Of a DNA stretch of 64,000 nucleotides, positions 34,449 to 45,979 are shown piece after piece. The notes under the pieces were generated by a model. The model worked only from the letters and a program-made list of their open reading frames with translations, was not told the DNA's origin and did not search any database. The stretch is taken from assembly GCA_900291925.1 (NCBI GenBank), contig UWYS01000004.1, positions 558,001 through 622,000 of the forward strand, read 5' to 3'. Each line of letters begins with the position of its first letter. Position 1 is the first letter of the stretch. The position numbers were made by a program, and so were the translations under genes. The stretch is from Thecaphora thlaspeos (taxonomy: Eukaryota; Basidiomycota; Ustilaginomycetes; Urocystidales; Glomosporiaceae).

Positions 34449-36723
34449 AGACGCCTCGCACGCAGAGCTCGCCGTAGTCCTACACACTCGCCGGTCGATG
34501 ATTTGTAGCATCTTTTGATTTGCAAGACGGTAACTCTATCCTTTGACATACACAAAGTTCCTAAATTTCTCGCGGGAAGCCCTGATGCCTTGGTGCCTTG
34601 CTCGTTTTCCCCTGATGGTCGACCCGGCAAGGAGCTTCGGGGAAACTCGCTGCGTCTCGTTCTTGCACAGGCTGTACCACAGCACGCTGGCTGTGATTCC
34701 GCCGTGTGCCAGTTAAGCTGTCTGATCCTATAAGAATGTGACAGCAACGCGCTCCGCTATGAAAGCTCGAAACGCCAGGTCGAGCCGGACGTGTCTGCGC
34801 CTGTGCCGGAGAGATGAACGGGCTCGCTGTGTCGGCCTTTGCGGTGCGACGCGGCCAACGTTCCGGCCTGCCTGCCTTTCTGCCTGTGTGTGCGTGTGTG
34901 TTAGAGAGAGTGTGTATGTGAGTGTATGTGTGTGTATGTACATATGTAAGGTGCTGTGGCGGTGTATTTGCCTGTGATCGCCTCGAACGCTACTTGGCCT
35001 CTCTCGCTCTACCCTGTTGTACCTCTTCCTTCGAAAGCACGAGCACAAGCAAAAGAAGCCGACACGGAAGGCTCATGTACAGGCACGCTGCACTGCGGTT
35101 TGTTGCGACCTTGAGGTGCAGGCCAAAAGTGTGAAGAACAGAGGGCCGCTGCAGGCGCCATTCGTTCCGAGACGGCGGCGGTGGGCTGCTAGGGTCCGTA
35201 GTTGATGCTTTGCTGAGCCATCCGACGGATTGACTGTAGCAGCCGCCCGGATTCCTGGCCATCCTCTAGCTCCGTCCAACTTCTCCAAAATCATCCGGGC
35301 TAGCGAAGCAGCAAGCAGGAATAGGAGCCGAGCCTATCAATAGAGCATCGTCATGGGTATCCATCGAGGCCTCGATGCACGGCGAGCCGACCAATACGCT
35401 TACTACACTACTTCTGTAGATATTGGCACAGTTTATAGACTCTCGCGGGAAGGGGCCTTGTGCCCATTGAATTCAAGGCTGCAATCCAGCGAGCTTATGC
35501 CGCTTGCCGGCCTCAGTTCTTTCAGGCAGACGCGCAAGCGGCGGCCGCACGCACGCTCGCTCATTTTTTCGAATCTTTTTTGTCGCTGCTATTTTCCCTT
35601 ACCTGTGCCTAGGCAGCGCGCTGCCCCCTCTCGGCCGCCGCTGCCAGCTGGCGTTGACCGCAACCTGCCCTTGCTTGCTTGCTTGCTTGGCCCGCTCAGG
35701 CGTTGGACCCCTGCCTGCCGCCTGGTTGGTGTCCCGCGTCTCCATTATCTTGCGGACGGGAGGAGACCGGCAACCGCGCAGAGGCCGTCTGTCCGCACGC
35801 TCGCCAGCGCGGTCGTCAGCCCATACGCCGGCCGCACAGCAGACGCAAAATCTCGCTCCGCTCCCTTCGCCGCCACCTCATCGTTTGTCCCTTGGTTCCT
35901 CGCCTCACCCTTTTGTGCCCGTGGCGACCCTTGGACTTTACCTCGCCTCACCTCCTCATCTCTACTTGGTTCCGACCTCACCTCGTCTCATCACTGCTAC
36001 CGCCACCGCCACCGCCACCGCCGCCGCCGCCTTTCTTTGTCGTTTGGGACAGTCCCGGCAGCGCGTCTTTGACGTGAATCTCGTCGTTCTCGCCACACCC
36101 TCACCCCATCTCACCACCGGACCACGCATCCTCTCCTGCATCGACATTGCCGCTTCAGTCGCCACATCACACCGCGTTCTGTTTCTCTGCGGCGTCTGGT
36201 TCGAGCGGCTATCATCGTCATCAGGCCACGCTTTGCTGGCGACTGCCCAAGAACAACCTTCGTCCTTAGCTTCGCCAAGCGGGCTCACCGTCATTGTTGC
36301 GGCCGTCCTACCCCATGGCCTTGGACAGAAGGTCTTGCTTGACGCTTCTGCTCAGGACTGCTCCTTTCGAAGGACCGCTTCCATCTTAGATCGAAGTTGG
36401 CCTTGACCTCGACCTCGGTCTCGCTCGACACCTGCTCCTCGACTTTATAGCAGAGACGCAGAACGCTGCGAATGGTTCAGCACGCGAGACCTTTCACCGT
36501 CCTGATCGACTCTGACCACCTCCTCGCCGCCTTTGATATCGCAGCACCACCGCCCAACGTAGAGAGTGAATCGGTACGCCCATCCAAGGAGGCAACAGGC
36601 GGATCGAAAAAGGCTCCAGTCCCGCTTGCCCAGCCTAACCGCAGCTGACGCCCCAGGCCGATTCTTCCTTGAGCAACGCCGAGGACGCTCCGCCGGTTCT
36701 CGGTCGAGCTTCATTGTAGGATC
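34449..36723. other. Long intergenic and 5' leader region upstream of the WC-2 gene
   Basis: 2.3 kb between tandem genes. It holds a TG-rich stretch (34884-34950), a GCTTGCTTGCTTGCTTGG run (about 35670-35688) and a CCGCCACCGCCACC run near 36000. ATG-initiated open frames of 239 and 300 codons (35353-36072 and 35504-36406) overlap each other. Their Ser/Arg/Leu-rich products show no recognisable family, so I regard them as chance frames or uORFs in a long, possibly spliced, leader. Confidence 0.5.
34884..34950. repeat. TG-rich microsatellite
   Basis: Imperfect (TG)n with interspersed AGAGAG and TATG units, between the UBX gene and the WC-2 gene. Confidence 0.85.
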
Positions 36724-39700
36724 ATGTCCGGCTCCAACTGGGCCGGGCCCAGCACAGACGCCCGCAACATGTTCGAACCGAACAACAACGGCAACAGCAT
36801 CGATAACAACGACAATCAAAACATCTTACGAAGCAACAGCTACCTCGACCAGGGCTGCGACGGCGGTATGCCGTCGCTCTACCGCCGTCCGACGCAGGAA
36901 GAGATCTCTGCCGTCCTCTTCCAGTACGCGGCTGGGCCCTCGTCCGCCCAGGGCCAGCTCCGGCCGCCGATGTTTGTCCACCCGTTGCAAATGTTGACGC
37001 AGTCGCGGCCTTCGGGCGGCAGTAGCGGCGGCGGCGCTCCGAACCAGCACAGCGGGTCGAACGGCGGCATGGAAGCCGACGCGGCGCACCGTGCCGCTAC
37101 CAACCAGATCGCCTCCCAGGGCACCAGCCTTGATCCGGCGGCGGCGGCAGCGGCTGCTGCGTACGGCCACCTCGGATACGGCAACGCGGCTGCGCCATTG
37201 GATCCCAGCAGGAGGACATCGGCCGGAGTCGACCCCAAAGGCCACCCCGGCCAGCACTCGGGAATGAATAGCGTCCCGGACATAGGCATGATGTCTGGCT
37301 TGCAGCAGGGTGGTCAGATGCTCAATTCCGCGGGCGCGCTAAACCCGATGCAGCAGCAGCAGCAGGGCGGCTTCATGTCCAACTACTCGGTGCCGGACAA
37401 CGGCTTTGTCAGCGACGGAGGAGCGGCGGCCATCGGCGATGGCGCTCATAACGACGATTTTGGTCCCGGGAAGAAGAGACGGATGATGTCCGCCGGCCAG
37501 TTTCAGACCGCGACGAGCCCGCCGAAGCCAGGCCTGATGCACCACGACAGTTTGACCAGCATGATGCACGACTACAGCAGTATCGGCTCGACCCCGCTCC
37601 CGCGCGGACCTGACGGCTTGCAACAGCAGCATCACCACTTCCCCGCGCGGCCGCCGCTCCTGCATAGGAAGTCGAGAAGCGGGTCCGAGCTGGCGGGTAA
37701 CATGCCCAGCTTCAGCGGATTCAGCTTCGACAGCTTCTCGGACGTCCCAGATTTCTCTGGCCCCGGGCCCGGCGGCATGAACCAGGCTGCGCCCGTCTAC
37801 CTCTCGTCGCACTCGCACCAGGCATCATTTGGCCGCGACGGAAACCTCCCGCCCTCGGCGCTCGGCGGACATGCGGCAAGCCACCCGCCCGGCCTCGGCA
37901 GCCAGATCCTGCGAGGCGTCGACGTTAGCGCCAGGAGCTCATCGGCGGCGTCGGACTTCACCAAGCGTAAGGGCTGGACCGGCAGGGTAGTCGAGGAGCT
38001 GCTCGACTTTGTCCATGTGCTAGATCCGGACGGCTTTATCCTCTTTGCGAGCCCAAGCGCATACAGCCTTACTGGATGGACGAGCGATGAGCTGCGCGGC
38101 AGAAAGCTGATCGAGGTGAGTGGCCTCGCACCCGGGCGCGCATGGTGAGCCTGGCTCTACGATCATCAAGTTTCCACAGCTGACCCGACGCTGTTTCTTC
38201 GCCCTTGCGATCCTCGCACTCGCGACTCGACTCGACTCTGCAGTTCATTCACCCGCAAGACGCCGCCTCGGTGGAGCGTGAGATTGACCGGATGCGCTCG
38301 GGCAACGGCGAACTACTGACCTACTACCGCTTCAAGACCAAGTCAAAGTCATTTGCGACCGGTGGCGGCGGCGGCGGCGGCAACGATATGGACGCCACGA
38401 CAGAGTCTACCGGTGACGGCGGCGGTGGCGAGGGCAATGACGACAAGGAACAGGCTAAGTGCAGCTCGGACTATTCAGAGGCCTTCACGCGCGACGGCGA
38501 ATACGTCGTCTTTGAGGCGTCGGGTCACCCCTACTTCCCTCCCAAGCCCCCCTCCGTTCCCTCGAGCGGCGTTGGCGGCGAGGGCGGAGACGCTAAAGAG
38601 GCTGACGCTCAGAAAGATCGGCACAGCGCAGACGACGCTGCCGGCGCCGGCATCGAAAGCGGCTTCTCTGCTGCTGCCGGCTTCCGTTCCGAGAGCATGA
38701 TCAACTCGGCGTCCGCTTCCAAGCAGGGCACTCGGTCGCTGAGCCAGTCCAATTCGCTCGACACGCCAAGCGAGGCCAGCAGCCAGCTGCGAAGCCCGCT
38801 GCAGTGCTTCTTTTGCTCTGCGCGTCCGTACCCGAGTAAGAATACCAGCATGCTCGACTCATTCCTCGAGCTCAAGCTCGAAAACGAAAAGCTGCGGCTG
38901 CTGATCGCGGACATGGACTTGACGGGCCCGGACAACGACGCAGAGAGGGCCAACTGCACTGCCGCCTATCACCCCGACCTCCTCAAGCAGGAGCTCGAGG
39001 GAGACAGTCTCGGCGGTGGCGGCTACAGGGATGCTGTCAACCCGATGTTCGGCACCGCCTTCATGCACCAGAACCAGCAGCAACAGCAACAGCAGCAGCA
39101 GCAGCAGGGCTCGCACCAGCACCACGATCAGCGCTTTGCGCAGCAGCAGCAGCAGCAACAGGGTGGGTTTGGAGCGGAAGCGGGCGGAGGGGCAACGCGC
39201 CGAAACTCTCTCGGCTCGCATCCGACCAGCCCGACGATGCGGACCAGTGTCGTGGAAGATCTGTTGGCCAACGTCATCGGCACCGGCAACGAGTCGGGCG
39301 ATGATGCGACTAGCCCCAATGCTGCCGGTGGCGGCGCCCCGCCTGGGTCGCAAGGGGCCATGGACGATTCCCGTCGCAAGAAGGTGAGTACTACCAGGGA
39401 CCTGTCTTTTCCTTCGATCGAAGGCGATGTGCTACTGGGCCCGATGGAGAGAGGCGCACTTAGCTGACATCGATGACCCTGCAAATCCTGTCTGTTCTGT
39501 CCCGCTCACGGTCTCGCTCGCCTCGCAGAAACCCAAGCAGGATGACGGCGACCACGTCTGTACCGACTGCGGCCGTGTCGATTCGCCCGAATGGCGAAAG
39601 GGCCCGTTGGGGCCCAAGACGCTTTGCAGTGAGTTTTGGCATGAAACGCGCTTCATTGCGTGGTGTGCGGGGCGACCAGGTGCCAGGTCGTGATCCTCTT

Positions 39701-40072
39701 CTTCCACTGCTTTATGGCCCGATGGGATGCTGACATTAACGATTCTCCCTTTCTCCCGGTGCTCTCACAGATGCGTGCGGTTTGCGCTGGGCCAAGAAGA
39801 TTAAGCGCAAGGGCGGGGATCCAACTATGGCGGGAATGTTGGTGCAGCCTCCGGGCGCGCCGCCCCCGCTTCTCGGCCACGGCCACCCGCTTCAGCACTC
39901 GTTTGGTCACGACGGTCAGATGCAGACCATGGGGATGCCACCGCCCGGCGCCGTCAACGTCAGCGTTGCCGGCATGGGCTTGGGCCAGCCGGGCATGATG
40001 CCGACATCGCCCATCTTTTCGACGAGGCAGTCGTTCGACGAGAGCCAGGGCCGCCATCATGGGCCAAGCTAA
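36724..40072 (+). CDS. WC2: White-collar-2 type PAS / GATA zinc-finger transcription factor
   Basis: DNA-binding partner of the blue-light receptor White collar-1. Exons 36724-38115, 38244-39383, 39529-39628 and 39771-40072 give 977 residues; phases agree across all joins. The first 400 residues are disordered (Gly/Ser/Asn/Gln) with one KKRR patch. A PAS domain spans about 425-500 ([54 protein letters not shown]). It is split by the first intron and has an acidic/Gly-rich insertion before [20 protein letters not shown] short coiled-coil ([18 protein letters not shown]) and polyglutamine runs follow. The GATA finger is C-x2-C-x18-C-x2-C, from [16 protein letters not shown] to TLCNACG, and is split by intron 3. 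Basic KKIKRK comes after it. The PAS lacks an LOV cysteine, as expected for WC-2. Confidence 0.92.
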
Positions 40073-41469
40073 AGGGAAACGCTCCGTCTTCTGCCCTCTC
40101 TGGATTGGTATCGTCCTCTTCTTCGCTGTAGGACGGATCGACCAGGTCTCGACTTGGACGACACACTTAGGCGTATCTGCTTTCTCTTCTACCTTGCTTT
40201 CGCTCTTGCCACTTCTGGGCCCGCCGCGGCAAGGGCCAGAGCAAGGCCGCGCTGATTGCGAAGCTCAACGTTCAGGCCATGACCTTCTTCCCGCACGGCA
40301 ACATGCTCTTCCGCTTCCTGCCCCGCCCAAAGCTGTCCAAGCATCCTAGAAATCGCACCCAAGACACTTGCACCACTACACCGCGAATGTCGCGCAGCTG
40401 CGCTGCTCCCTTCTTCTCCCCCTTCCCCGGTTCTCTCTGTGAACGAGGTCCCTTTTATATTGCCGCCCTCCCATCCGCCGGCTTGCTCCCCGCTTTTCCT
40501 TGCTTGCTCCCTTCGTCTCCGCTTCTCCTTTTCTTTCCGCCTCTTTGGGTTCTTCCTCCGCCCCTGCTCCCATACTGTCCTTGGAGCTTCTCTCTCAACC
40601 CTCCGTCCTTTTGGGTCTATGCCGGGTCTTTTCGCCTCCCCTCTTGCCCCCCTTCGCCATCCTGATGAAGCGTTGCGCTGCGTCCCGACGCCGCCGTCCG
40701 ATCGAATACCGGCGGTGCGATGTCGCGGCAGGGCCGACTCGATGCGCTCTTCTCTCCCGCTCTACCACTCTACTAGCACCGTTACCCTGCACACTGTATC
40801 TTATCATCCGTCCGACCGACTATAAACGTATCGGCCTCCGGCCTTGGGGGATCTGTGGAAATCAGTAAGCACGTTTCGTTGCAGCAGAAGATGGGTGGGC
40901 GCTTGCAAGCAGGGTCCGCGGTAGGCTGCGGCGCAGCTGTTATGTGTGGTTGCCAGGCACACCTCTGCGGAGGGTGGCGGACGTCGCCCGGTCTGAGGGG
41001 GGACTGGCTGACTGCGCGAGTTGTTCCGAAGCGAGCGAGGCGGCGTGGGGGCGGCCAAGGGTTCTGCTCCCGACTCGAGAGGCGTGGCAAACGCGGAGGT
41101 GGTCCAATGCAGCCGTGTCTGCCCTCCCCGCACCCGCCCACGACACCGGAATCGGAGTTGGCCACGTCCATAACTTCCGGACGATGGCGGGTCCCATACT
41201 CTCTCAAAAGGCAAGAGAGTGATGCCTTCGAATTCCCTGCTTCCAGCAGTCAAACCGCTCTTTCCCTCAACGACCACCATTGTCGCACCACTCACTCACT
41301 CCTGGTCCAACCCGCACCCTCCTCGCCCTCGTCCTGAAAAGCCAGCAACAGCAAGAAAAACACTCCGCAGCAAGCCAGCAAGCCGCGCTACTTCGAGCAC
41401 TGCACTCCACAGCGTCCACAGCAGCCACCGAGGCCCGACACAAGCCAACCACACACAACCATCGTAGTC
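40073..41469. other. Intergenic region WC2 / thiolase
   Basis: 1.4 kb between tandem plus-strand genes. The first 700 bp are strongly pyrimidine-rich on the plus strand and likely WC2 3' sequence; the last 200 bp are CA-rich and resemble a leader before the thiolase ATG. No gene could be supported on either strand. Confidence 0.55.
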
Positions 41470-42714
41470 ATGGCCTTCCGAACTAGCCCAGCGGCGCGAC
41501 AAGGCCTCTCCAGCCTGCTGCAGAAGCGCGCCGACGACGTCGTCTTCACCACGGCACTGCGGACGCCCATCGCCCGCATGAAGAAGGGCTTCAAGGACGC
41601 CTACCCGGAGGAGCTGCTAGCTCACATCCTCCGCCGGACACGCGAACGTCTCGAGTCGCGCGGCGTCGAAAAGAACATCATCGAAGACATCTGCACGGGC
41701 ACCGTGCTGATGGAGCTGGGCGGCGCAAAGTCCGGGCGCATGGCCGCACTCCACGCCGGGATGCCCGTCACGTCGGCCTACAAGACCGTCAACCGACAGT
41801 GCGCCAGCTCGCTCCAGAGCATCACCGACATCGCCAACGCCATAAAGGCCAGCGAGATCCAGTGCGGCATCGCCGCGGGCGTAGAGAGCATGACGAGAAA
41901 CTACGGCTCCCGGGCCATCCCGGTCGACTTCAGCCCAGACTTTAAAAAGAGCCCCGTCCAGGACGCCCGGGACTGCATCATGCCGATGGGCGAGACGAGC
42001 GAGCGTGTGGCCGACAAGTGGAACATCGGCCGGCAGAGGCAGGACGAGTTTGCCGCTAACAGCCACCTCAAGGCCGACGCGGCGCAAAAGGACGGCCGCC
42101 TGGCCTCGGAGATCGAGCCGATCGAGGTGCGCTGGATTGACCCGGAGACGGGCAGCGAGACGACAAAGCTCATCAGCCACGACGAGGGTATCCGCGCCGG
42201 AACGACGGCAGAGAAGCTGGCCAAGCTCAAGCCCGTCTTCCGCGAGAACGGCAACAGCACCGCCGGCAACTCGTCCCAGGTCAGCGATGGCGCCGTCGCG
42301 CTGACCATGGCGCGCCGCGACGTCGCCGAGGCGGCGGGGATGGAGATTCTCGGCCGCTGGGTGGGGACTGCGACGATGGGCGTCAAGCCGGATGTCATGG
42401 GCATCGGACCCGCCTTCGCCGTCCCCAAGCTGCTCAAGCGCTTCGGCCTCGCGGTCGACGACATCGATCTGTGGGAGCTCAACGAGGCCTTTGCCTCGCA
42501 GGCCCTCATGACCATCGACACGCTCAAGCTCGACATGGCCAAGGTCAACCCCAAGGGCGGCGCCATCGCCCTCGGACATCCGCTCGGCGCCTCGGGAGGA
42601 CGGCTGGTGACGAGTCTGCTCGCCGAGCTGCGCCGGACAGGCCAGCAGGTCGGCGTCGCCACCCTCTGCTGCGGCACGGGCTACGGCAAGGCCAGCCTGA
42701 TCGTCGCCGAGTAG
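41470..42714 (+). CDS. 3-ketoacyl-CoA thiolase (acetyl-CoA C-acyltransferase)
   Basis: Last step of beta-oxidation: thiolytic cleavage of 3-ketoacyl-CoA. Single exon, 414 residues, the usual thiolase length. Catalytic elements are all present: VNRQCASSLQ (nucleophilic Cys near residue 114), NEAFASQ, GHPLGASGGR (catalytic His) and CCGTGYGKA (acid/base Cys). Sequence character (ALRTPIARMKKGFKDAYPEE, GMPVTSAYKTVNRQC) is that of the fungal peroxisomal Pot1/Fox3 group. The N-terminus RQGLSSLLQ is PTS2-like but one residue out of register (the Gln falls one position late), and there is no SKL-type C-terminus, so localisation is open. It converges with the Fyv7-like gene. Confidence 0.93.
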   Translation: MAFRTSPAARQGLSSLLQKRADDVVFTTALRTPIARMKKGFKDAYPEELLAHILRRTRERLESRGVEKNIIEDICTGTVLMELGGAKSGRMAALHAGMPVTSAYKTVNRQCASSLQSITDIANAIKASEIQCGIAAGVESMTRNYGSRAIPVDFSPDFKKSPVQDARDCIMPMGETSERVADKWNIGRQRQDEFAANSHLKADAAQKDGRLASEIEPIEVRWIDPETGSETTKLISHDEGIRAGTTAEKLAKLKPVFRENGNSTAGNSSQVSDGAVALTMARRDVAEAAGMEILGRWVGTATMGVKPDVMGIGPAFAVPKLLKRFGLAVDDIDLWELNEAFASQALMTIDTLKLDMAKVNPKGGAIALGHPLGASGGRLVTSLLAELRRTGQQVGVATLCCGTGYGKASLIVAE

Positions 42715-42985
42715 GAGATGGAGAGTCGTCAGTGTAGCGATCGATCGTCGTCCCTATTTAGTGTGGCGGCATTTTTTGCCGAAACGAGAACAAGGTAGCA
42801 AACCAGATTTCAGGCTCGTGGTGTATGTATGCTTTGGAATCCTGGAGCCGGGCGCTCCAGAGGGGGTATACGGTATTGCAGATTGCGTGAGGTATGCGAA
42901 ACGACAAGGATAGGAATGGACGCGGGTCCGGCTGAGAGGGCCTACCTGCCTGCCAATCTCGGCCTCTCTCTCCTTTTCTCTCTGT

Positions 42986-43735
42986 CTATTGCCCGCGCTT
43001 GATCTTGTCGAGCATCACCTCCATCCTAGCCGAGAGGTCTGGCTGGCCACGCTTCTTGCCCTCGCGGCTGGCGCTCTTCTTGTTCCAGAGCTCCTTATTG
43101 CGCTCGCGGCTGGCCATCTTTTCCTCCTTGGAGCGCGTATCGATGAACTTCCTGCTGGCCTCTCGTTCCTCTTCCTCCTTGCTCGGCGCGGTGGGTTGCT
43201 TGGACTTCGGCAGCGGGTGCGGCAAAGGCTTGCGCGTCTTTGGCCTCTGGCCCGGCCTCGTCCCCTGCTGCTGCTGCTGCTGCTGTCGATCGTGGTGGCG
43301 GCCAGACGAACCCTGTCTTGTATCAGGCCGAGAGGACGAGGGGACGGCCGAGTCTTGCGCTGATGGCGGCGCGGGCGAGGGGCCGGCTTTCGCTCTCGCT
43401 CTCGCTCTGGCCTCTGCCTCTGCGAGGAAGTCGGGTTCGTCACCATCGGGCGCAAACTTGCCCTGCGGCAGGGAGACGGCATCGGGATCTTGGTTCTCTG
43501 CAGCGTGAGCGCCGCCGTCGCGTTCGAGCTGCTTGAAGTAGACCTTCTTGACCTTGGCTTTGTGGATGAGCTCGGCCTTTAGCTTCTTGGCCCTGCCGAG
43601 GTAGGCGCCGTCCGGGAGATTGACGGGACCGACCTTGAAACCGCCGGACTTTTTCTTGGAGGCCGAGCTCGGTGGAGCGTTGGTGCGGTGCTTGACGAAG
43701 CTGCGTTTCGTCTGAATGGCTTTTTGCGATGGCAT
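42986..43735 (-). CDS. Fyv7/CCDC59-like rRNA-processing protein
   Basis: 249 residues, single exon, very basic. The N-terminal part ([20 protein letters not shown], then [19 protein letters not shown]) and the C-terminal part ([18 protein letters not shown]) resemble the two conserved ends of Fyv7/CCDC59-type nucleolar proteins, which act in 18S rRNA maturation. The middle is low-complexity with alternating Ala/Arg and a run of seven Gln. ATG at 43735 ([17 protein letters not shown]) starts a basic, nucleolar-looking N-terminus; an upstream in-frame ATG at 44080 is less likely. It is divergent from eIF1, with 643 bp between start codons. Function rests on short motifs only. Confidence 0.6.
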   Translation of the reverse strand: MPSQKAIQTKRSFVKHRTNAPPSSASKKKSGGFKVGPVNLPDGAYLGRAKKLKAELIHKAKVKKVYFKQLERDGGAHAAENQDPDAVSLPQGKFAPDGDEPDFLAEAEARARARAKAGPSPAPPSAQDSAVPSSSRPDTRQGSSGRHHDRQQQQQQQGTRPGQRPKTRKPLPHPLPKSKQPTAPSKEEEEREASRKFIDTRSKEEKMASRERNKELWNKKSASREGKKRGQPDLSARMEVMLDKIKRGQ

Positions 43736-44378
43736 CTTTGTGTGTAGTCTTTGGGAAGGTGCGGAGTTGGGGCTGGCTGGAGCGGTGGTGGGTGGAGACG
43801 AAGGGACGAAGGTGGCAGCACGGTGGCCCAGGGATCTTTGAAATTTTTGGCCTCGCAAGCGGCGCCGGGGCGGCCTGCGGGTTTTATGGAGTTTCTGGAC
43901 GCTTCTCGTGTCGCCCGACAAAGAGGCTGACGGCTGGCCTGCTGCGGATGTTATGAGGGGGCTGGCGGGCTGGCTGGCTCGATTTGAAATGCGAGCCCGC
44001 TGCAGGCTGACTAGCTTTTGCTTGGGCGGGCCTGACTCGAAGAAGAAATCCTGAATGTGAGCGTGGTTAGGAGAATACAAAAGTTTTGTAAGTTATTCGA
44101 TCTCACGCGCCTCACCGGGGAGGGCAGAGGAGTGGAAGCCAAGGAGGCTCAGGCAGCAGGCAGGGGGCGAGCAGCCGGCGCTTGCGGTGGCGTGTGGTCG
44201 ACGCCGTCTCTCTCTCTCTCTCTCTCTCCAGCTCAGCTCTCCACCATTCACACCCCTTCGACTCGCTTCTTCGCCACCCTTTCGCTTCCTCTTCTTTTCT
44301 CTCTTCCCCCACCACACCACCACAACCAAAAAAAATTCTTTACGACCCCGACCAGCAAACGGGATCCCCTCTTAGCTT
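43736..44378. other. Divergent promoter region, FYV7-like / eIF1
   Basis: 643 bp shared by two genes of ribosome synthesis and translation. It contains a (TC)11 run at 44207-44228 and a pyrimidine-rich stretch up to about 44320, followed by A-rich sequence, before the eIF1 ATG. This resembles the CT-rich leaders of highly expressed basidiomycete genes. Confidence 0.6.
44207..44228. repeat. (TC)11 dinucleotide tract upstream of eIF1
   Basis: Perfect TC dinucleotide run about 150 bp upstream of the eIF1 start codon. Confidence 0.9.
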
Positions 44379-45124
44379 ATGAACGTTCAAAACCTCGCCA
44401 GTTACGGTAAGTCGCTCCGGTATCTGCGCGGACGGCGTGGTCATCACTCCAAGTGTGGCGGGCTGCCCAACCAGCCACTCCTGCCGGTCCGGTCTTGCTG
44501 ATTGCTGTTGTTTCGCTCTTCCATTGTCTGATCGCGCCGAACCTCGTCATCGACTTTCGACGCCTGCCATTCGCCTGCCCGCCCCTGCGTCACCCTTTCC
44601 TGCCGCCGCCTCTATGTCGCGCCTCCCCGCCACCCACAGACCCCTTCGCCGATCTCGGTGAAGAGCAAGTCAAGCAGGAAGAACAGGCTGTCAAGAAGCA
44701 GCAGCAGCAGCAGCAGAACTACGTCCACATCCGTGTCCAGCAGAGGAACGGCCGAAAGACGTTGACCACTCTCCAGGGCCTTCCCAAGGGTGAGTAGACC
44801 GACGCAGGCCATGATGCTCGGCGCTTGCCGTCGCCGACCTGTTCCACGCCGACCGGGCGCCTGACCTAGTGCATAAGCTGATCCGCTCATCTTCCCGCCT
44901 GCCTCTCTTATTCCATCCTTGTCGTCGCCATTGCCACCGCAGAGTGGGACCAGAAGATGCTGTTGAAGGCCTTCAAAAAGGAATTTGCCTGCAACGGTAC
45001 CCTTGTCGAGGACGAGGAGCTCGGTTCCGTCATTCAGCTCCAGGGCGACCAGCGCCAGAAGATTGCCGAGTTCCTCGTCTCCGAGGGCATGCCTAAGAAC
45101 GAGGTCAAGGTCCACGGTTTCTGA
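44379..45124 (+). CDS. SUI1: Translation initiation factor eIF1 (SUI1)
   Basis: Start-codon fidelity factor of the 43S complex. Three exons: 44379-44406, 44640-44789 and 44943-45124, giving 119 residues. The first exon codes for only nine residues plus one base (MNVQNLASY). The joins restore YDPFADLGEE and LPKGEWDQKMLLKAFKKEF. Conserved SUI1 core: YVHIRVQQRNGRKTLTTLQG, FACNGTLVEDEELGSVIQLQ, GDQRQKIAEFLVSEGM, and the terminal VKVHGF. The N-terminal tail carries an insertion of six Gln (KKQQQQQQNY), making it slightly longer than the usual 108-113 residues. Its first intron is 233 nt, placed almost at the start codon, as is common in strongly expressed fungal genes. Confidence 0.96.
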
Positions 45125-45979
45125 GCAAGCAAAGAAAGTCGACATCTACCGGGATTCTAGCCGCCAGAAAGCTCTTCTCCCATCTTCCGCGGCCTTCGAT
45201 CCTCGACTTTATGCCGTTGTAGCTCTTCGGCATCGACCTCCCTCATCTCGTCTCCTTCACAATTTCTCTTCCACCTTTTGACCATCCTCACTCGCCTTTC
45301 CACACTTGACGTGACGACACTCACACTATCGGATCGCGAGCAACTCTTTACATTTCACACGCGATGACGGACGCCGGACGCGGACTTCAGATCGGAGGGC
45401 CTTCGCGTATCACCATCGAGGGTCTCTTGGAGATGGACACTGTAGTAGCGGCATCGGCATCAAGAGTGGTACGGCGGAGAGGGCGGCGTTCTTTGGACAA
45501 TCGATTAGGGGCTTCGGACGTCTCGAGGCCCTGTCTTGCTGTTCCCGCGGCCCATGACGACGAAGACGAGGTGACGCCAGGCCGCGTCATCAGCGATCCG
45601 GCACAGGGAAAGCACGAGAGGCGGCACGATTCTCGCCTTGCCCAACCACGATTTTGTCTCTGCACACGCAAGTCCGACTCGACTTGCGGTATCGGACGAG
45701 GGATCTTTAGCTTCGCCGAGATGGTCAGACCGCCAGAGGGCGATTCCACCTTCAACGCTGGCCAGGTCCGATCGTTCCTAGCTGCTGCTCGCTTCCCGTG
45801 AGCGCCTCTGCGGCTGTCCCTTCTACCTCCTCGATACCTTGTACTGGTCTCTGTCTTCCCCCTCACGCCTCTCTGCATGGTGATCCGGTATACCCTCTCA
45901 TCCGGTCCGCTTTCTCCCGGCGGTCTGTGTAATTGCATCACATCTTCTTGCATCTTTATCGACACTTGCGTGCATGTAT
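45125..45979. other. Convergent 3' intergenic, eIF1 / aprataxin-like
   Basis: 855 bp between converging stop codons. An ATG-initiated frame of 145 codons lies at 45364-45801 on the plus strand, but its product is not recognisable and the sequence shows no intron or domain signals. I treat the stretch as untranslated and do not call a gene. Confidence 0.5.

Noticed and set aside
35504..36406. 300-codon plus-strand ORF upstream of WC2
   Set aside because: Overlaps another long frame (35353-36072) in a different register, and the product is Ser/Arg/Leu-rich without domains. GC-rich DNA gives such frames by chance; kept only as a possible uORF.
41617..42579. 320-codon minus-strand ORF antisense to thiolase
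   Set aside because: Antisense shadow of a strongly codon-biased gene; the plus-strand product has all thiolase active-site motifs.
45364..45801. Plus-strand 145-codon ORF downstream of eIF1
   Set aside because: Starts with a plausible ATG but has no recognisable domain, lies between two converging 3' ends and has a minus-strand frame of equal quality overlapping it; most likely untranslated sequence.
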